Assembly (NCBI GenBank): GCA_030549775.1
Contig: CM060173.1
Span: forward strand, 34,344,110-34,408,109
Reading direction: 5' to 3'
Length of the DNA: 64,000 bases
Source: Tamarix chinensis
Taxonomy: Eukaryota > Streptophyta > Magnoliopsida > Caryophyllales > Tamaricaceae
Part shown: piece after piece, positions 34,616 through 47,326 of the stretch
Numbering within the stretch: position 1 is the stretch's first letter
Layout of the letters: every line of letters begins with the position of its first letter
Notes under the pieces: generated by a model
The model's database searches: none
What the model saw: only the letters and a program-made list of their open reading frames with translations
What the model was told of the DNA's origin: nothing
Made by a program: the position numbers and the translations under genes

Positions 34616-35274
34616 ATAACGAGCCTAGTTTCAAGCTTTCGATTCCTACCTATAATTTCCCAACCTTACCACCGCCGCTACTTTAGACATCATTTACGCT
34701 GCCCTTATCCAACTTCTCTACCCACTCCACCCACCTAAGACTTCCCTACATTTTCTTCTACCCAACTATAACTTCTCCATCCCTTGATTTTCCTTGCACA
34801 AGCCAAACGGGCCGTGTAAAGTCACCTCCTCAATCAACCCATTTTTCCACCTCCATCATCCTCGGCACCACCCTTAGTCACCACTTCTGCCACTATAGTT
34901 GCTCCTTTGACCTTCTAAACTGTACTGCATACTCTCCTCTATCTCCCCTACCTTTCTTTTTCTCTTCCTCCCTCTCTTCCTCTCTTTCTCTTCTTCTTCC
35001 CCATTCAGCCACCACCACCGCTATTGTGCGCTGCCACCTTTGGATGTGCCACCACCCCCATTCTACTCCTCTCCACCCAAGCAACTCTAAACACCCCAAC
35101 TCCCACCTCCATTCCAGATCTCCTTTTCCCCGCATGCAACTTTTTCCCTTTTGTTCTCTTTTTTCAGCCACCGCCACTGTCGTTCTGCACCACCACTGGT
35201 GCCGCCCCTCACCACCAGCCTAAGGTTGAACCCTCAACCCTCTCAACCCTTTTTACTATTTATACAAGCTTTAA

Positions 35275-35473
35275 TATATTTTATTTCATTTATTCGAATA
35301 TATATAGTATTATTAGTATTATTATTATTGCTATTATTATTAATGCTTTTATTTTTATTTCTACTAAGGGTCGAAGCCCTATTATATTTTTTTTTCAATT
35401 TTATTATTATTATTCTTATTGTTGCTATTATCTTTATTCTTATTACTAATATGTTGTTATTATTATTATTATT

Positions 35474-35508
<35 letters not shown>

Positions 35509-35840
35509 TATTATTAGTATTATTGTCAATGTTATTATTATTATTCTATATAGGATTGAAACCTTATTGTGCCTATTTTAAATTGTGGTAGTAGTAGTAT
35601 AAATACAAAGCCTTATTATTATTAATATTATTAATATTTTTATCATTAGCATTTATTATTATTATTAGTGCTATTATTATTATTATTCTTATTATTTTGT
35701 TAAAGGGGTTGAAGCCCTTATTTCACTTTGTTTTTGAGTAACTCCCTTTATTTTATTATTGTTATTATTATTATGGTTATTATTATTGATATTATTATCA
35801 TTATTGTTATTAATTGAATTTTTTCATTTCCATTATTAAT
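35275..35840. repeat. TTA/TCA microsatellite tract in D
   Basis: Long runs of TTA and ATT with a pure TCA/ATC run at 35473-35515. The counterpart in F is the AAT/TAA tract at 62140-62520 and in I the TAA run at 45888-45918. Confidence 0.92.
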
Positions 35841-36529
35841 ATTATTAGAATTAGCCCTCAAACTCTTATATTATAAAATTTTACAATATTACTATTAATG
35901 CTTATATCTTTAGCAAAGTTAGTAATTAGTTAATATCATTATTATTAATATGTTTTTATTTTATTACAAACCTAGTCTTAGAATAAGTTAGTAATGATAG
36001 TATTTTTGGTAGGAGGGAATATAATTTTAGTTTTTCCCTCATATAGGTGAGACCATTGAAAGCCCTAAGGAGGTGTAGGAGTGTGCTCCAAGGCCGGCGT
36101 CGTTTCGGGTAAGGATGTAACTAAGGCCTCATGTGTTGATGTGCATTATATGCTTTGTATGTTTTGTATCTTATGCTTAACATTATAATTATTTCGTATG
36201 TGGTATGACATGGAGTTGAAGTATGTTTCTGTGTTATTATATGGCATATGTACTATGTGTATGTGATGAAATGTTGTTGTATTTGATGTTATGTGTTGTG
36301 ACCCTATAAGACATGCATGTGAGGATGTTAATGTGGTTTGTGTGGGGGAAAGGATGAAAAAGGAGAATGGAGAAAGAAATTGACCAAAGGGAGTAAGTTG
36401 ACAAAAGGGGAATAAGTTAACCAAGGGATGTAATTTGACCTAAGTATTTTAATAATCCATGAGTGGGAGAATAAAATGAGAGAATCTAGAGTTCCGTATA
36501 GGAGAATTAATGGCACCGCATGGGAGAAT

Positions 36530-37030
36530 CAAAACTAGAGTTTTGTATGGAGGAATCTAAATTTTTGCATGGAGGAACCTAGGGTTTTATATGGATGAAT
36601 CTAGGGTTTGCGTAGGTGAATCTAGGGTTTCATGTGGGAGTTTTAGGGTTGCATGAAAAAGTTCGAAACTTTACATGGGGAGGTTAGCGTCTGCATGGGA
36701 GTAAAGTTTATGTATGAAAAGTTGACTTGGGATGTAAGGAAAGTTGTAGAAGAGTTATTTGGGTATTTGGAAGTTTGGGTGAAAAATAGTATGTAGGACA
36801 TTATATGGGTATGGATGTAACTAAGTTAGTGTTTGGAATGATTAACTATGGGTTGTTGTGATTAACTAGGGTTTGGAGTGGCTAATTATGGTGTGTTGAT
36901 TAACTAGGGTTTGGAGTGGATAATTATGGTTTTTTGTGGTTAAATAGGGTTTGGAGTGGTTAACTATGGTTGAATGTAGATAACTAGGGTTTATTGTGGT
37001 TAACTAGGGTTTTGGTATGGCTAACTAGTG
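36530..37030 (+). repeat. Minisatellite in D
   Basis: Units based on TCTAGGGTTT followed by GCATGGGAG-type words, then on GGTTAACTAGGGTTTGGAGT. About 25-35 bp each. Confidence 0.8.
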
Positions 37031-38439
37031 TTCGGTGGTAACATGTGTGTACTTGATGAATAAAGTATGATGATGAATATGGGATTGATGGGTTGTGAAA
37101 AATGGGGTGTTAAAATGATTTGGGTTGTGTGATGTGGAGTAAGATGAGCCACGTACGCCTAAATTAGTGTTTCTATGAAAAACATAGAGTAAGGAAATAA
37201 GTGGACTTAGAGGTGTGTAGTAGTGGGCCTTGACCCACATATTTCGGTGTTGGAGTTCTAGTGTGAGTTTGAGTATCGAGGAAAGGTGGTTGGATAAGTT
37301 AGGAGGTGCAGGTTTCTCATGATATAATACTGGTCAGTTGGAGGATAAGTGTAAAGGGAGTGATTCATACATGTCTAAGGTGAAATCTTCTAAATAATAT
37401 ACTTAAAACATTAATCATGTAATGTGAAAGAGTATTGAGCTGAGTCCCACCGATCCATCGGATAGAAATAGTGGTTAGGACGATTTGTCCTATGTGTGTC
37501 CAATCCACCGGCTATAATAGTAGTAGATTTCGAGCTCAATACACCAAAGTTTGCTAAGATACATAAAAGACACTAAGTACTTACAATGGAACACCATGCG
37601 AGCCAAGGCCAACCGATTTACCAGTAAGAAATAGTTGTTAGGGTATGTTACCCTATGCATAACTGATCCACTGGCTAATAATAGTAGGCAGGTGCATTGT
37701 GCCCTATTCATTTCCACTCCACCCGCTATAATAATGGGGGCTTAATAAATATCATGGTGTGGAATGAGTATCCATAAGAGATTAATTAAGTAATCCAGAC
37801 TAGAAATGGACCTTTATATAATTACTCGAATGGTTGTACGATATTATGTTATCATGATGGACTATGTGCTCTTTTTATTTTTCTGCGTGGTTTATGTGTC
37901 GGCCTTAGTGCATGGTTACCTTACGTAGTATGTAGCATACTGATCACCCTTTTCATGGGTGCTGCTCATTGCTACGAGTAGTAGGCCCTTCTGACTTTGT
38001 GCAGGTGGGTGAGACATCAAGTGGGGCTGAGTGTTCAGCTTGTTGTTGGCTCGAAGTTTGAGAGTGTCATGTTCACTCTTCTCATTCTTTTATTTCCCTT
38101 CCGTTACTCCTCTTTGCATCAGATTTATCCTTTTTGATTTATTACTTTGTGCTCAGCATTTGAGATGAACCTTTTAACAGTTGTACAATTATTTCTCTTT
38201 TTGGCTATGAATTATAATTCTTTTACGCGTACTCTGATTTTTGAATGTTATGCACTCTTGATTTAAGTATAAATCAAAATTAAACAAAAAAATTTCTTTT
38301 AGCCTTAGCACTTGGTATTGGAACGGTCGGAGTGAACTGATCTGGTATTAAGTGTGGCAGTAATATCCCCAAAATTGATGGATTTGAATTTAAATGTTTC
38401 TATTTAAAAAAATAGTGAATTTTGGGGTGTTACAATATG

Positions 38440-39800
38440 GGTATTCATGACTATCACAAGAAGATGAAAATGCTTAAAGAACCCTTAAGGGAGTGGGATA
38501 GAAGTGTTTTTGGAAATTTTGAGCTTAACATTCTTAAGTTTGACAAAGAGATGCAAATTATGGATGATGTTGATAGCAGTAGATCGGATTTTGAAGTGTA
38601 GATGACAAGAAAGGTAGCTATCCAATGACAATTATGGCTTTGGCATAAAAGAAGAGAGAGTTATTGGTGGCAGATTTCAAGAGTCAGAGGTTTGAAGGAG
38701 AAGGACATAAATACTAGATACTTCCACATGTTGGTAACTATTAGAAAAAGAAAATTGATCATCCATTTAATTAGAGATCATGAGGATATTACAAATGGTC
38801 TAAAAAGGGTTAGGGAAGTTTTGATTTCTTACTTTCATGAGCTTTATAATGAGCACAATTTACCTTCGGTTTGCATGTTGGATGAGGGCTTTAGAAAGAT
38901 TACGAACGAGTAATGTTCCTGGATTGAACGTGTGCCACAAAGAGATGAAGTTAAAGAAGTTGTTTGGGCCTGTAAGCCGATGAAGGCCCCCAATTATGAT
39001 AGTTTCATTTGTTCCCTCTGTTCAAGATGAAGAGAGGTCTCATACAAGGGCCCCTTTTCCTTTTTGTCTTGGCCACTAAAGGTTTGAGTCAAATGGCTAG
39101 AAGGGGTACTGGTTTGGGTTTGATCTAAGGTATTAAGATTGATAGTTACCCGCGAGAGGTGACCCACCTATAATATGTGGATGATACATTGTTTTTTTGC
39201 TTGGCTTTAGAGGACGGTTAGAAATTGAGGAAGACTACTTGATTGTTTTTACCTTATCTCTGGTTTGGTTATAAACTTCTTGAAGTTTGAGTTGATCAAT
39301 TTGGGTACTAATTCAGAGTTACTGACTTGAGCAGCAAGTATTCTTAACTACTGTATCGGTAGCTTGCTGATCATTTATTTGGGACTTCGATTGGGAGCTA
39401 ATCTAAGGAGCATGCTGACATGGAAGCTGATGGTTGAAAAAGTGAGGGATAAGCTAAGTAGCTGAAAAGCGAGAACACTCTCTAAGGAAGGAAGACTCAT
39501 TCTGATTAAAAGTGTTCTCAACAACCTACCTCTTTACTATATGAGTTTATATAAGATCCTTAAAGGTGTTTTCAAAGAAATTATTAGATTTCAATCAAAT
39601 TTTTTTTGGTTTAGAAATGAAGACAAGAAAAGTTTTCCCTTGATCAAATAGAGGGCCAGTCAAAGACTAAAGCAAAAGGGAGTTTTAGGTGTTGATGATT
39701 TGGTGATAAAAAACAATGCTCTCCTATTTAAATGGTTTGGTGATATTTCATTATTGATGGATCCATGCAGAAGTCAATTATCCAAGCCATAGAATTAGAG
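38440..39800 (+). pseudogene. LINE 2 reverse transcriptase remnant
   Basis: Recognisable parts are LKEKDINTRYFHMLVTIRKR (38692-38750), LISYFHELYN, an SPYLFVLATKG-like zone near 39060 in broken frames, the catalytic box YVDDTLFFC (about 39174-39200), a GLRLGAN-like stretch near 39385, and SKEGRLILIKSVLNNLPLYY in pieces (39480-39540). Many stops interrupt them. The palm motif is retained. Confidence 0.85.
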
Positions 39801-40287
39801 ATTGGTATTGAGATCCCAAGAAGGAATGGAAGTAGAGGGACATGGGTGGAAATTCTAAAGTAGGGTGAGAAAAGTGACCTCATGGCTATGGTTTGAAGCT
39901 CATCTTAGGTGATGGTAAGAAGTTAGTTTTTTGGCATGACGATTAGACTAGTCAAGGAAAGTTGAGTCAATTTCTTCCAAGATTATTCTCAATGTCTCAC
40001 CAGTAGGACGAAAAGGTAGCAAATATGGGCATGTGGGACGAGGTTATTTGGCATTAGAACATCATATGGAGGAGAAGTCTTTTTATGTGGGAAGGGGAAA
40101 GTGAACATCAGTTACTGCAAATTATCAATCAAGCTGTACCATGCAAGGAAATACAGATATAGTATTTTGAAGTAAAGATAGAAGTGGGAAGTTTTTAGTC
40201 AAATCATTTTGTGATGCGCACTGGGAAGAGGAAATTGATTCAAGAGGCAATTGAAAAGATTTCAATAGAATCAAAAGTGGAGTTGAA

Positions 40288-40324
40288 CCCCCCCTCGCCG
40301 CCGCCGCGCCCCCGCGCGCCGTGG
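40288..40324. other. Extreme G+C island of 37 bases in LINE 2
   Basis: 35 of 37 bases are G or C, made of CGCCGCCGCCGCG-type words, while both flanks are A+T-rich LINE sequence. The LINE reading frame is recognisable on both sides, so the island replaces or interrupts a few dozen codons. It could be filler DNA or an assembly or base-calling artefact. Confidence 0.85.
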
Positions 40325-40369
40325 AATGAGTTACTTGCATTGTTTGTGGTTCAGTAAAAACTTAACACA

Positions 40370-40670
40370 AAGAATATGCTTCTTGGCCTTATGCTTATTA
40401 GCCCACAAGATGTTAGTTGCCCCTACTGAAATAAAGAAATAGAGACTATTAGCCATCTATTTTTTCACTGCATATTTAGTGGTCAGCTATAGTATAGAAT
40501 ATGTAAATTGCTTGGGATAGAATGTGTGATGCCATTAAGTACTATAGATGTCTTCTTAGCTTGGTCGAGTTTGTAGAGAAGAGTTTTAAATGATAGCATC
40601 TGGACCGCTTCCTTCTTTGCCATTATCAGAATCATATGGATAACTAAAAATAGAATTATCTTCAAAGGTA
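40370..40670 (+). pseudogene. LINE 2 zf-RVT remnant
   Basis: KLNTKNMLL, then CPYCNKEIETISHLFFHC (about 40416-40470) form the zinc region, followed by a WTASFFAIIRIIWITKNRIIF tail of the kind that closes plant LINE ORF2. A stop lies near 40355. Confidence 0.85.
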
Positions 40671-41618
40671 AAAAAGTCTAAAGTAAGTGGATGCTGATGA
40701 GTGTTAGTTTCAAGCGGGCTTATGGGTGAAGGATACAAATCCATATATCACCTACACTATTGGTTATATTATCCAAAATACCCAAACACTAATAAGAAAG
40801 TAGTAACATACCAGGGGTTGATGTCATTAAGCACCAGGTGCCAAACGGATGAAAGTTTTAAAATTGTGGGTGGTTTTCAAAACTTGGGTAGTTGTGAATT
40901 GTATTTTCTTATTTTCCTACCTTTTATGTTTCTTTTTATGAGTGACAATGATGAATTTCTTGTCAAAGATGATTCTCTCTTGTTTTGTTTTGTTTCTAAC
41001 TCTTTTTTGGAGCTTTTGACATATTATAAAAGAACAAACAAAAAGTGGCCACTTTCTTTATGACGCACACTGAGCTAGCTTGCGGGCTACCTGGACTTAT
41101 CACTGTAAGAAGCCAACACAACCCATTCATTTAATTATAAAAGCTAGCCTTATAGGCTCGAATATCATATGAGCTCAATTCGAGCTATGATAGATTGGGT
41201 TTGGGTTTGTTTGTTAACTCATTTAATTACAAGCTTGTTAAAAGACATTTCAAAACGTTTTCTTTTAATACCAATTAGTATCGCTAACCTATGCCATGCA
41301 CATAGCTATATGTAATATTCGGATAGTGCTTAATATATTATAATATTAAATTTAAAATAATAAGTATAGAAAATAATATGTAAAGTAATAAAATTATAAA
41401 AAGATATTATTATTAGAAAGCATAAAATATTAGTTAAAAGAGGACATAACAAAATAATATACTATATATAGATATGAAAATAACTAAATAAGGAAATATA
41501 TAATCTAGTTAGATATTTTAAAACATTTCTTTAAAGAAAAAAATTGTTGTGAATGTAATTTTATTCATATTATTATCTCAAATAAAGTTTTTTAGCCCAC
41601 TACAATGTGTATCCCTAG

Positions 41619-41634
41619 ACACTACAACAAGAAA
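41619..41634 (+). mobile_element. Possible CACTA transposon terminus
   Basis: CACTACAACAAGAAAT resembles the conserved end of CACTA (En/Spm) elements. No inverted partner ending TGTAGTG was found in the next few kilobases, so only a one-sided, degraded relic is possible. Confidence 0.35.
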
Positions 41635-41865
41635 TTGATCTTGACTGAAGATAGGTTTTTTCAATAATAACCCAATATAATTTTTTTTCATTGATTTTTT
41701 TGTAGTCAACTAATTGAAGACAAAAATCAAATGAATGTCCTTTATTATTGTTGTTTGATTTTACTGAATGTATAAGTAAACACATGAAGAGGTACCATTT
41801 AACTAAATTAGGTGTCTGAAGAGACTCCAAATTGATCTTTTGGATGAATACTTTATGCAAGTAAT

Positions 41866-42321
41866 ATTATATTTTATGATGTAATGCAATCAATGTTATA
41901 TTCCCAATGCATATTAACATAAAATATTAATTAATTTACTATGAAAAGGAAAAAATAAGAATTGAAGGACTGTAACGTTTGGTTTATCATGAATTGTTGA
42001 AATAATTTGGAGCCATCAAGGAAATTGGATATTTGTGGTTCAGTGCATAAGTCAGTGTTCATAATTGCATCATTGAATTATTATAACCAAGGAGTTATAT
42101 TTGATATTTTATTATGTAATGACATTAATGTTATATTTCCAATGTATATTAATGGATAATATTAATTAATATACTATATAAAAATTAAGAATTAAAGGCC
42201 TACAATGTTTGGTTTATCATAAATTGTTGAAAGTATTTAGACCCATCAAGATAATTTAATATTTTTTTGATTAGTGCATAAGTTAGGGTTCTTAGTTACA
42301 TCATTAAATTTTTATAACCAA
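41866..42321. repeat. Tandem duplication, about 2 x 225 bp
   Basis: 41866-42087 and 42098-42321 share phrases in the same order: ATGTAATG, CAATGT/CATTAATGTTATAT, TTTGGTTTATCAT, TTGTTGAA, CCATCAAG, GTGCATAAGT and ATTATAACCAA. Estimated identity is near 75 percent. Confidence 0.75.
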
Positions 42322-42522
42322 CCTTTTTGTATTAAATAGTCAATTTATGAGCAATAATTATTGCAAATGGGTGGAAAATTGTTTTCATATTGTGTCTCAA
42401 AAAATTCTATTTTTATATAATTATATATGGGTTAAATGCTATTTGGTTAAGGTTAGTATTATGGATATAAATAGTTTTAGGTTTGAATCTCCATCTCTTA
42501 ATATTTTTATGATTTCATGGTA

Positions 42523-42730
42523 ATTATTGCATCTATATGGTGAATTTTATTCTCTTTTATGAGGTCTCTATAAATTTAAAATGGGAAAAACATCCTTTGA
42601 TTACATTAAATCACAAATTAAGCTTTCATTGTGATTATTGCATCCACATGGTGAATCGTTCGCTCTTTTATGAGGTCTCTACAAATAAAAAAAGGGAAAA
42701 AACATCCTTTGATTGCATTAAATCCCAAAT
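42523..42730. repeat. Tandem duplication, about 2 x 105 bp
   Basis: Both copies contain ATTATTGCATC, ATGGTGAAT, CTCTTTTATGAGGTCTCTA and ACATCCTTTGATT followed by GCATTAAAT-like text. Confidence 0.82.
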
Positions 42731-42910
42731 AAAAATATTATATGTTTATCATAAGAAATGGACAAAACTAACAAGATATGTCCTAAAATTTATTTGTTTT
42801 CAACCCAAAATGCTATGAACCAAAATCTATTGGACCCAATCTGTTGTTTATCCAAAATCGATCATGACTCAAGAAATTATGTACCCAAAACTTGTGTGAT
42901 TTAACCTAAT

Positions 42911-45900
42911 TGTAATATCTCAAAATTTACTATTTAGAAATTTTATTTTGTAAAGGCACAAAAATAAAATAATGGGTGTTGCAGTGATATCTAGTATAAA
43001 AATGGAATTCTCTATACTCGATCTATGTCAAGTGTAAAGCTAAAAACGTAACTCACAACTAGAGATTAGGTTGGAAAGCACTTGATCTTGATTTAAAAAC
43101 TACTAAATATAGAATATGAAGAAATTATATACAATATGAGCAAAGGAGATTAACATATGACCTTTAAAGAAATAGTAGAGAACATTTGATAGATACCACT
43201 TGCCAATTTTACCTAATAGCCACTCACTGCATGAAAAAGGAGTAAGAAAAGAGCAAAGATTATCAACAACCTTCAAAACATCCTAGTTTGCTCCTCTAAA
43301 ATCAATGTGATTCACATAGCACCACAACAACATCAGTACATGATGTAGAAATAACATGATTAAGTTAAGGCAAGCATTTTTAGTCATACATATACCATAT
43401 TTAACACGCAAACTTAAAACAAAAAAGATATTACAATCTACTAATCACTATAAGCAATGTAGGAATATAAAAGTAAAGAGAAATAAGATTAAGATTTTTT
43501 TTAAAAGGTTCAAATTTTCATTAAATATAAGAAATATTAACACTAATGCAATAGAAGTTATCTATGCATATAACATGCCTATAAATTTTAGTAACCTTAT
43601 AGGCATGAGTACATCTAAGGGACATGATGTGATCTATTCTCTTGATAAGTCATTACCTATTAAAAGTAATATTGGAAAATAAATAATCATTCCTAGCACC
43701 CCCATATCTCATACAAACAAAAATCTATAAAGGCACTAAGTAGTTTATTTTACATTGCGGAAATACCAAAAGATCGAGCAACATCCTTCAAATCTCAATT
43801 CTAATTTGTATAGGGTCTACATACTCCTAATGCTAGTTCAGAAAGTTTCCAAATGCCACTACTAATGGATAATCGATTACCATGTGTTGATGCTTTCATT
43901 TATAGGACAAAAGTTATAGTGAGGGTTAATATTTATAATGAAATGAACAAGATTAGTAGCCAACATGTTGTGTGTTGCCATCCAAAATATTGTTTTGTGT
44001 TTGGGGGTAGTAGAGTTGAGCTAAAATAATTTCCCCCAAGGTATAGTGAGAGCTTTATATCTCAAAATAGTATAAATATCACTAATCTTGAAGCAATAAT
44101 TAGGTTATTATGTATATATCCATGGAAGAATGAAATGACTTAAGGTAAAAGCATTCTTTACCAAAATTGAGGTAGTACAAGATAGTTGCACATGCTTATA
44201 AGAATGGTTTTTTATGTATTAGCTTTGAACCCATAAAATCCACAAGGAATCCTTTTTTTGATTAATATTCCATATTTTTAAAATCTAATGCCACCTTATT
44301 TTAGACCTGTGGATATATCAATCCCAACTCTCCCTTTCTTTATAAGACAAACTATTCTCCAAGCAACTAAAGCTTTTATACTACTAGTAGCTTTACTAGT
44401 ACACAAGAAGATATGATAAATAAAAATATTCTTCACTATCATCTTCTTAGGAAATGCATAAACCTTGCTCACTTGGTGACCACACAATAAAATCTTATAC
44501 ACAATAAGTACTGATGAGATGATAACAGCATAAAGCACACTTGGGGCCACTATTACATTCGATGGAATGGAGATTGGCATACCCTAGGGCAACACACACT
44601 TGAGGTAATAACTAAAATCTTATTCTTAAGTATGCATACTCACTATAGGTCGATGAAACACACAAGTAGAGACTAGATTAGGATTTCCATAGTAATGTAG
44701 AAATAATGGCATCATAATGCAGCTTGTAGGGCATATATCTCCTAACCACTATCATATTTGGTGAAATGGAGATTAATTTCAATCATAATACATGCGATCT
44801 TCCACTTTAATATTAATATTTTGTTTACAAGGATAGCCAACACTTAAAAAATGAGAACTACACTTAAAAACATAGATGAAATCAATTTTAACCCTAGTTT
44901 TGTTACCATACAATGGAAGGTATTCTATGATTGAATAATAAAGCATATTACACATGCAATAATAAGTCAAACATACCCTTTAGGTAAACACAGACATAAA
45001 TATCTAAGTCCTTAAACAATACATGATATAATCATTAAATAAAACACACTAACACATTGTTAGACTTAAGAATCCAATAGGGTCATCTTGAAGCCAAATA
45101 AAGACTAAGGTACATATAACAAAAATGTAGAGTCTAAAAAAGCCTTATTTAACCTTAATTTTATATGTAATGAACTTATATACAAATTAAAATCATCATT
45201 AGAAAACAATTAACCAGTTACATAAGGTTGATTTAATCCTAATTTTAGCCTTCGAACTTCAAGAATAACATATAAAATGACCAAAATATTTCTAGGATTT
45301 ATATCCTTGCTTTTAGCCATATTAACTTAATTAAGTATCTTAGGCTAACCAAGGTTGAACAATCAATATTATAATGACCTTACTATCCTAGGATTGATTC
45401 AAACACCTCTAAGGGACAATAAGCATTTATAAAGATAAAAATACCCTTTAGTTTACCTAAATTAAAATTTATAATATATGAAAGTGTATGTAAAAGACCT
45501 AATGAATATAATGGTGACCTTTGATTTTACAAAACCCATTGCTATGCATTGTGCTATGGTAGTATGCAAACTCAAAAATGAAAAACATGTCCTTTATTCT
45601 AACTTAAACCCAACATAATATCAACACTAATAAATACAAAGACACATATATTAAACATTTCATGTAAGATTTTAACAACATAGTACCTTACATGAGTATA
45701 CACTTAAAATTTTAACATTCTCTCTACTTAAGCCATTTTCACATAAAATGAAAACAATACATAAAATATGAAACTAAGCTAACAACATAGAATCATGCTA
45801 AAATATAAAATAGCCTATTCAACACAGAAAATAGCATATATACCACATAATACGACATGCTTAGTTTGTAAAAACTATTAATTTTTATTTAATAATAATA

Positions 45901-46000
45901 ATAATAATAATAATAATAGGTTAAGGTGGGTTTTGATTAATATAAGGTTGTTATAGATTTATTTGATAATATTTAACATATTTTACTATTGTGTTACTGC
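42911..46000 (-). mobile_element. Giant LTR element I, strongly decayed
   Basis: Plus strand start TGTAATATCTCAAAATTTAC matches the family start TGTAACACCCCAAAATTTAC with C-to-T changes. Inside, GGCCACTATTACATTCGATG (44545) and CCTAACCACTATCATATTTG (44739) stand for the dyad units, and a TAA run (45888-45918) stands for the microsatellite zone. The right end is not defined; gypsy gag begins at about 46070. It is the oldest-looking family member. Confidence 0.68.
45888..45918. repeat. TAA microsatellite in element I
   Basis: About ten AAT/TAA units in an uninterrupted run. Confidence 0.93.
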
Positions 46001-46069
46001 TAGTAATTTTTATTAAATAACTATCTATAACATATAGTAATTACTTTTAGTTTGGAAAGTATAAGGTTG

Positions 46070-47326
46070 ATTTTATAGAATTTCATGGAGAGTTAGATGC
46101 GGAGACATTCATAGATTGGATGCACACTATGGAATCCATCTTTGAATTTAAAGAATATGATGATCATATGAGATATGAGTTGGCTACTCTTAAACTTCAA
46201 AAATTTGCAAGAATTAAGTTTGATAATCTCAAGAGATCAAGGGAAAAAGATCGCAAGCCTAAGATCAAGTCATGGGAGAAATTGAAAAGGCACATGAAGA
46301 GAAAATTCATCCCAAGAGAATTTGAGTAAGACCACTTCATCAAAATGATGACATTGAAGCAAGGGAATTAAAGTGTGGAAGAATATACAAGGAAATTTGA
46401 AAGTTACCTTGATAGGTGATGTACAAGAGAGGAAAGAACAAACTTGTGCAAGATATCTTGGAGGATTGAATTTCAGCATTAGAGATAAAGTTGAAGTTTT
46501 TTCTGTATGATACACTTGAAGATATGATCAAGCTTGCCATAAAATTTTAAAGGCAACTTAAAAGGCCTAAGGTATTCTCCAAACTTTCCTCTTCCTTGTT
46601 TAATGAATTAACATCATCTTTGAATTTTATACCATTAAATTTGAGCATTATCATAAAAGAAAAAGATCATAATCCAGGCACGGAGAAGTATAAAGTTAAG
46701 GAGATTGAAGGTAATAGTAGACAATGTTTTAAATGTAGAGGTTATAGTCATTATGCTAAAGAGATTCTAATCAAAGAGTTATGACATTAAGAGAAATTGA
46801 GGAGATTAAAAGGGAAGAAAAGGAAAGTGTGAATGAGGAAGAAAATTGAGTATGTAATGATCAAGACAATCATTTTGTTACTACCATTGAAGCGGAAGAA
46901 AGGAAACCAAGTTTTTACATGCATCACGTTGATTATGTGGAGAATGATGTGCATTATTATCCTATGGTTTCCTTGTGTTTTTATGGAGAAAATGTTATCA
47001 TGGAACCCTTGTAATATTCAAAGTAAATTGAAGAAAAAAATATGGTGAGTTCGAAGGTGTATAATGTGCATGAAGAGAAATGTGATGTGAAGAAACAAAT
47101 GAACCATAATGTACCCCATGCATTCGGTTTATGTTCATTGATGTGCGAAATTGAAGATCCAATGTCAAGGCTTAAGAGGCATTGGAGGATTTTCAAAAAT
47201 AACTTTAGTGTGAAGGAGATATTAAATAGAAAGAGAAGTATCACATTGAAGAATATATCTTTTGGTGTTTGTTATTCTCATCAAAGTAGAGAATTCGAGG
47301 ACAAATTCAAACCAACCCGAGGAGAA
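46070..47326 (+). pseudogene. gag: Ty3/gypsy gag remnant and 3' end
   Basis: The retrotransposon gag domain is clear: EFHGELDAETFIDWMHTMES, then KLQKFARIKFDNL and WEKLKRHMKRKFIPREFE, then EEYTREFE. A zinc knuckle (CFKCRGYSHYAKE, about 46725-46763) lacks its final Cys. The region then reads GLCSLMCEIEDPM and ends REFEDKFKPTRGE just before an LTR. That ending is typical of a gypsy pol-to-LTR junction, so gag and 3' end appear joined with most of pol missing. Stops are at 46329 and 46784 among others. Confidence 0.82.

Larger units (their letters stand above)
33579..38434 (+). mobile_element. Giant LTR element D, nested in LINE 2
   Basis: Starts TGAAATGCCCGAAAAATCC and ends GTGAATTTTGGGGTGTTACA. 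ATATG flanks it at 33574-33578 and 38435-38439, perfectly. Length is 4856 bp. Inside: A+T-rich start, C+T-rich block (34010-34330), TATA box (34603), C-rich leader, trinucleotide microsatellites (35275-35840), a GGTAAGGATG-containing segment (36060-36120) shared with F, minisatellite (36530-37030), decayed dyads (37440-37740) and the terminal hairpin. No coding frame is supported. This is the best reference copy of the family. Confidence 0.9.
31480..41050 (+). mobile_element. L1-type plant LINE 2, split by giant LTR D
   Basis: In order on the plus strand: an RRM-type ORF1 (31650-31885), a linker, endonuclease (32770-33578), element D, then reverse transcriptase (38440-39800) and zf-RVT (40370-40670). 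Coding text resumes in order after D. Both element ends are approximate; a T-rich 3' stretch runs to about 41050 and no poly-A tail was fixed. It differs from LINE 1, whose ORF1 is of the DUF4283 kind. Confidence 0.87.
41060..42910. other. A+T-rich DNA with local tandem duplications
   Basis: No gene supported. It holds a CACTA-like terminus (41619), a doubled segment of about 225 bp (41866-42321) and a doubled segment of about 105 bp (42523-42730). The left part has GAGCTCAATTCGAGCT-like words. Confidence 0.55.

Noticed and set aside
34069..35591. Several overlapping frames in D rich in Phe, Leu, Ser or Lys
   Set aside because: They come from the C+T-rich block and TTA/TCA microsatellites; many frames are open at once on both strands, which indicates simple sequence rather than a gene.
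40701..41063. A 120-codon frame after LINE 2 zf-RVT
   Set aside because: No recognisable domain; A+T-rich text fits the 3' end of the LINE, and nothing suggests an independent gene.
43356..43682. A 108-codon Lys/Asn/Ile-rich frame
   Set aside because: It lies inside decayed giant LTR I and has the composition of translated A+T-rich DNA.
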